Assembly: GCF_001421415.1 (NCBI RefSeq) | Contig: NZ_LMKH01000010.1 | Location: forward strand, 214 to 35,544 | Length of the DNA: 35,331 nt | DNA from: Sphingomonas sp. Leaf208 | GTDB taxonomy: Bacteria > Pseudomonadota > Alphaproteobacteria > Sphingomonadales > Sphingomonadaceae | Reading direction: 5' to 3' | Shown: positions 32,355-35,331 of the stretch, one piece after another | Numbering within the stretch: position 1 is the stretch's first letter | Layout: every line of letters starts with the position of its first letter | Notes under the pieces: generated by a model | Databases searched by the model: none | What the model was told of the DNA's origin: nothing | The model's input: only the letters and a program-made list of their open reading frames with translations | Position numbers and translations under genes: made by a program

Positions 32355-33372
32355 AGATCGGCGCTACGAGCGCTACGAAATTGCCGATTCAATGTGGGCT
32401 CAAAACCCTGGGCAACGAGACATAGCCTCGCTCATTGGCATGACGAAGGGGCAGCTGGGAGCCATTGTTCGCGACAAGGAACGTTACATCCGTCGCGACA
32501 CGATCGATATAAACGGCAAGCTTCGTAATTTGACCGTTCCGACCGGTAAGCTACGAATGGTCCACGAACGTTTAAAGTTTCAGCTCAACAAGATAAAGCA
32601 GCCACCGTACCTGTGTAGCCCTCGCAAGGGCGTTGGTCAGCGCGACAATGCCGAGATGCATGTTGCTGGGCATCAGCTTCTGAAACTGGATATTCGTCAG
32701 TTTTACCCGAAGACGATGCAAGAAGACATCTGGCGATGGGCGCACTACTCGCTCGGCATCATGGACGACGTGGCCGGTCTGTTTGCCAAGCTCGCTGCTA
32801 TCGATGGCCGTATGCCGTTTGGATCGCCGATCAGTCCAGTGCTTACGTCGTTGGTGCACCGGGGGATGTTCGACAAGGTCTATGCTATATGCGGATCGCA
32901 CGGGCTGAAAATGTCTCTGTGGGTCGACGACCTGACAATATCAGGAGCCGAGGTCCCCGGCGGGGCGGTCACAGACATTCGGCAAGCCATCAGGGCCGGA
33001 GGTTTTCAGACCCATAAGATCGAGTACCTTATGACGGCCAGGCCCACCGAGATAACGGGCGTCCCGATCGCGAAGGGCCGTGTGCTTGCGCCGCATGCGA
33101 TCCATCGTCGCATCAAAGAGGGGTATGAAGCACTAAAGGTTGCCGCCTCTGACACTGAGCGATCGAACATCATCGACAAACTGTTGAGCGCGCTCGGATC
33201 GTATCGATACCATCTAGGCTCTTCCACGCCTGAAGGTCGATTAGCGGCAGATCGTATGCAATCGCTAAGACAGCGTCGTGCAAAGATGACGATCGTCGCC
33301 GAAACCCCGCAAACGCTATCGTCAATACAAGCCGTGACATTTGGTGCGCCAGACACTCTACCCTGGGATTAA
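32341..33372 (+). CDS. Retron-like reverse transcriptase
   Basis: A 343-residue protein from the GTG at 32341 (AGG seven bases upstream), overlapping the XRE stop by 14 bases. The RT fingers/palm order is visible: KLRNLTVPTGKLRMVHERLK (about 60-79), the retron-specific NAxxH as NAEMH at 103-107, motif A with Asp117 (LLKLDIRQFYP), the GSPISPVL turn at 161-168, and the catalytic box as WVDD at 194-197 (Asp196, Asp197). ITG at 238-240 stands where retron RTs have VTG, which contacts the msr RNA. The usual Tyr of YxDD is Trp. Size and motifs fit retron RTs rather than group II intron or DGR enzymes. It should make msDNA from a nearby non-coding RNA. No separate toxin gene is evident unless the XRE protein serves that role. 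Confidence 0.87.
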   Translation: MKQHKDRRYERYEIADSMWAQNPGQRDIASLIGMTKGQLGAIVRDKERYIRRDTIDINGKLRNLTVPTGKLRMVHERLKFQLNKIKQPPYLCSPRKGVGQRDNAEMHVAGHQLLKLDIRQFYPKTMQEDIWRWAHYSLGIMDDVAGLFAKLAAIDGRMPFGSPISPVLTSLVHRGMFDKVYAICGSHGLKMSLWVDDLTISGAEVPGGAVTDIRQAIRAGGFQTHKIEYLMTARPTEITGVPIAKGRVLAPHAIHRRIKEGYEALKVAASDTERSNIIDKLLSALGSYRYHLGSSTPEGRLAADRMQSLRQRRAKMTIVAETPQTLSSIQAVTFGAPDTLPWD

Positions 33373-33419
33373 AGGCGCTGCTTGATGCCGACTTCGCTCC
33401 CAGCGCGAAATTGCATCCT

Positions 33420-33437
33420 CGCAGCGTCGTCGCTGCG
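33420..33437. terminator. Hairpin between the converging RT and qatD genes
   Basis: CGCAGCG (33420-33426) and CGCTGCG (33431-33437) pair around TCGT. It sits in the 98-bp gap where the RT gene (plus) and qatD (minus) converge, so a bidirectional terminator is possible, but there is no T tract on either side. Confidence 0.35.
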
Positions 33438-33470
33438 ATCGATCCCGTGTCTACCGGTTCAAACACTGAC

Positions 33471-34229
33471 CTATTGATTAGAACGTGCTGGTGGCGTCGA
33501 CTTCCATCCCGCCATCCCCTTGAGGTTCCGCTTGATCGCGTCGAACATTTGCTTTTGATCTACACCGTGCAAGTCCGCGAGCTCTGGCACGCAATCGGTC
33601 GCCTCCCATGGATAGAGTGGTCGATCGCCGGATCGGGCGAAGGGAGCGTCGGTCTCGGTAAGAATCCGCTCGAGCGGCACGGCGGCCGCGAGATCCCGTC
33701 CCTTGGCTGATCGCATCATCGCGGGGCCAACGCTGAACCAGCATCCGAGCGACACCGCGCGTTCCAGTTGCTTGAGCGATCCTGAGAACCAGTGGAGGAT
33801 CGGTAGTCCTGCACGAGGATGGCGTTCAACGGAGTCCAGGACACGCTCTGCGGCGCCCCGCGAGTGAATGGTGAGGACCCGGCCACCTAGTTTTTCGCAC
33901 TCGTTGAGGATTCGGTCGAAGACCTTCACCTGCCGGTCTATCGAGGCGCGGTGCGGCGCGCTTCCATCCAAGCCGACCTCTCCGACGTAGCGCGCCTCCG
34001 GCATCAGTGCGCATAAGAGTTCGACCTCACCGTATCGCTCGGCGACGACCTCGGGATGGAGGCCCAGAGCCACTCGGATCCGCGCCCTCTCGCCGACGAG
34101 CTTGCGCGTGCCGCGCCAAGCCTTCGGCGTGGTGGTCACCGCAAGCACAAACGTCCCCCGTGCCTCTGCCTCGTCGAGGATGGCGGTGGGATCGGGATAC
34201 AGGTCAATGTGGCAATGGAGATCGATCAA
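33471..34229 (-). CDS. qatD: QatD: TatD-like metal-dependent hydrolase of a Qat defence system
   Basis: A 252-residue TIM-barrel amidohydrolase of the TatD family. Metal-binding residues are all present: His5 and His7 in DLHCHID, Glu84 in VGEVGLDGS, His122 in IHSRGA, His146 in HWFSGS, and Asp194 in ETDAPF. The MIDLHCHIDLYPDP opening and the pairing with a QueC-like gene match the QatD/QatC order of the four-gene QatABCD antiphage system. It starts with TTG overlapping the qatC stop (TTGA), so the two are coupled. The protein looks intact, but in a Qat system it needs QatA (ATPase), QatB and QatC, of which only a qatC fragment is in the window. Confidence 0.87.
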   Translation of the reverse strand: MIDLHCHIDLYPDPTAILDEAEARGTFVLAVTTTPKAWRGTRKLVGERARIRVALGLHPEVVAERYGEVELLCALMPEARYVGEVGLDGSAPHRASIDRQVKVFDRILNECEKLGGRVLTIHSRGAAERVLDSVERHPRAGLPILHWFSGSLKQLERAVSLGCWFSVGPAMMRSAKGRDLAAAVPLERILTETDAPFARSGDRPLYPWEATDCVPELADLHGVDQKQMFDAIKRNLKGMAGWKSTPPARSNQ

Positions 34230-35234
34230 GTTACGCCTTCGCGCCGGTGCAGGGCAGCAAGCTCCTCGATGCCACGACGGACGACCTCACGATAGGGGGC
34301 GACGTCGCCGATCATCTCCCGGTTCATTGCGCCACCGATCAGGGATTCAACGCCATCCCGCGCGACGACGTCGATCGCCATAGCTACGGAGCGTACGTCG
34401 TCGAACTGGGTGTGGCTACGGTCTCGCTGCCCGAGGGGACCATACTTATACCCCTTCGCGGTCCGGTCGGTGTTTCCCCAGGCAACCACAGCGCCACGCC
34501 GAACCTGACAGGGGACGCATCGACCGCAATGCCGGTACCCGTACCGTGAGTATCGACTGCAGCTTGTGGAGTTCCACGCAAGTTGGTCGAGCAGCGCTTG
34601 GTCACGACACTCGCTCAGCATCTCTCCCTTGGTCTTGAATTCGTATGGGTTCGTGATCGTCGCCAGGAGCCCGGCGGCATCCAGAACCTTCTGCAGCTGG
34701 CGGAAGTAGAAAGGATGAGTGGTGCGAGTGCTGAGCGACCCCGTCCTAAGCGGGGTCAACGGCACGTTCTGGGAGATGAACCCGTTTTCGGGCACGAGCA
34801 GGTCGACCGATACGCCATTTCGGGTGATCTCGAGGCAGCTCGCAGCCAGCACTCCGAAGGCAAGGAACACGATCGAGCGTGCGCGCTGCGACCGCTCGGA
34901 CGGGCAAGGTGGCCGGGCGTTGTGACTCAACTGCAGATGAAGTGTGCCTGGAGATATTAACTCGGCAAATTTGATTTGGTCTACAGTGTCGCCCTTAGCC
35001 TTCTGGCTGACGAAGAGAGGTCGCCGGCCGGCGTGTACAGCGTCGATGGCACCCACCAAGCTGTCCATGCCGCCCGAAAGCAGGCAGACCACGTCCTCCG
35101 TCCTCAGTCTGGCGCCTCGCACAGGCGCAGGCGCATGCCCTCCTGGAACGAACGTCAGCGACCAGATGTCGCCGGTTAGGAACTCAAGCGCCCGTTCAAG
35201 CTCTGGCCTCTGCGAATCCCAGAATGTCGGCGCC
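34226..35234 (-). pseudogene. qatC: QatC (QueC-like), 5' end removed by an insertion sequence
   Basis: About 336 codons are open on the minus strand from the insertion junction to the stop. They start APTFWDSQRPELERALEFLT, then GDIWSLTFVPGG, then the PP-loop ATP pyrophosphatase motif VVCLLSGGMDSLVGAIDA. Near the C-terminus is a zinc-type cysteine cluster (CSRYSRYGYRHCGRCVPCQV). These are QueC-fold features, and the order before qatD points to QatC of the QatABCD system. Beyond 35234 the sequence changes to what looks like an insertion-sequence end, and the frame meets a stop, so roughly the first 100 residues of a usual QatC are missing. A GTG at 35122 could start a shortened protein that keeps the PP-loop. 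qatA and qatB would lie to the right, if they still exist. Confidence 0.8.
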
Positions 35235-35331
35235 TGAGGTGGCCCCCTAAATGACCTGACAGGGCCCCGCTCTTAGATAAGAGTGAGGCATATGACTGAC
35301 GGTACGACCAGGCGTTACAACGATGGCGAGG
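35235..35331 (+). mobile_element. Left end of a probable insertion sequence
   Basis: At 35235 the qatC frame is broken by TGAGGTGGCCCCCTAAATGA, which looks like an IS terminal repeat (TG start, G/C run). About 57 bases later there is an ATG with GAGTGAGG just upstream, the usual layout of an IS with a short leader and a first transposase ORF. The family (IS3-like is my guess) cannot be fixed from 97 bases, and neither the other end nor a target duplication is visible. Confidence 0.55.
35292..35331 (+). CDS. Start of a probable transposase ORF (partial)
   Basis: The frame begins MTDGTTRRYNDGE and runs off the right edge after 13 codons. A G-rich Shine-Dalgarno-like GAGTGAGG lies five bases upstream. 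The basic N-terminus and the position just inside a terminal repeat suggest the first ORF of an insertion sequence, but too little is visible to name the family. Confidence 0.4.
   Translation, partial: MTDGTTRRYNDGE

Noticed and set aside
32341..33372. A group II intron or diversity-generating RT
   Set aside because: There is no maturase/X-domain extension or endonuclease domain, no variable-repeat/template-repeat pair was seen nearby, and the NAxxH motif is characteristic of retron RTs.
34007..34549. A 180-codon plus-strand frame over qatC and qatD
   Set aside because: It lies antisense to the qatC-qatD overlap, and its composition is that of a shadow frame.

Overview
The window looks like accessory DNA from a sphingomonad-type alphaproteobacterium (Sphingomonas or a close relative). 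The reasons are the sphingomonad-style TonB-dependent receptors, a Ros/MucR regulator, dense overlapping-start operons and a GC-rich third codon position in the central cluster. Identification is by reading the sequence only; nothing was searched.

Left flank (1-5.6 kb): the 3' end of a serine recombinase, a VbhA-type antitoxin and Fic toxin pair whose C-terminal KfrB-like region is knocked out of frame by a perfect 70-bp tandem duplication, a Crp/Fnr regulator coupled to a membrane GGDEF diguanylate cyclase, a Ros/MucR regulator, and about 0.8 kb with no convincing gene.

Centre (5.7-29.9 kb): a carbohydrate-utilisation locus. On the minus strand, reading from 21.2 kb down to 5.7 kb, are a secreted GH2 glycosidase, a ROK sugar kinase, a small ORF, a ROK repressor, a GntP permease, mannonate dehydratase, a second secreted GH2 enzyme, a class I mannose-6-phosphate isomerase, a LacI regulator and a FucP-type MFS transporter. 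Diverging on the plus strand are a TonB receptor, a CE1-like secreted esterase, a paralogous TonB receptor and a ROK regulator. The likely job is outer-membrane uptake of an acylated, mannose-containing glycan (possibly also uronate-containing), periplasmic deacylation and trimming by the esterase and GH2 enzymes, then import and entry into metabolism through fructose 6-phosphate and 2-keto-3-deoxygluconate. An identical 21-bp perfect dyad upstream of both receptors is probably the operator of a ROK repressor. Two related, same-orientation, resolvase-like sites with the core AGGGTATACCCT bracket this whole 25-kb locus.

Right flank (29.9-35.3 kb): broken dienelactone hydrolase and SDR gene remnants, a serine resolvase, and a defence-island-like segment. 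The latter has an XRE-type HTH gene overlapping a retron-like reverse transcriptase (NAxxH motif, WVDD catalytic box), with a highly structured non-coding region upstream. Converging on it are qatD (TatD-like) and qatC (QueC-like) of a Qat-type system. qatC is cut by what looks like the end of an insertion sequence whose first ORF runs off the window. The retron-like module and the interrupted Qat genes are the most interesting part.
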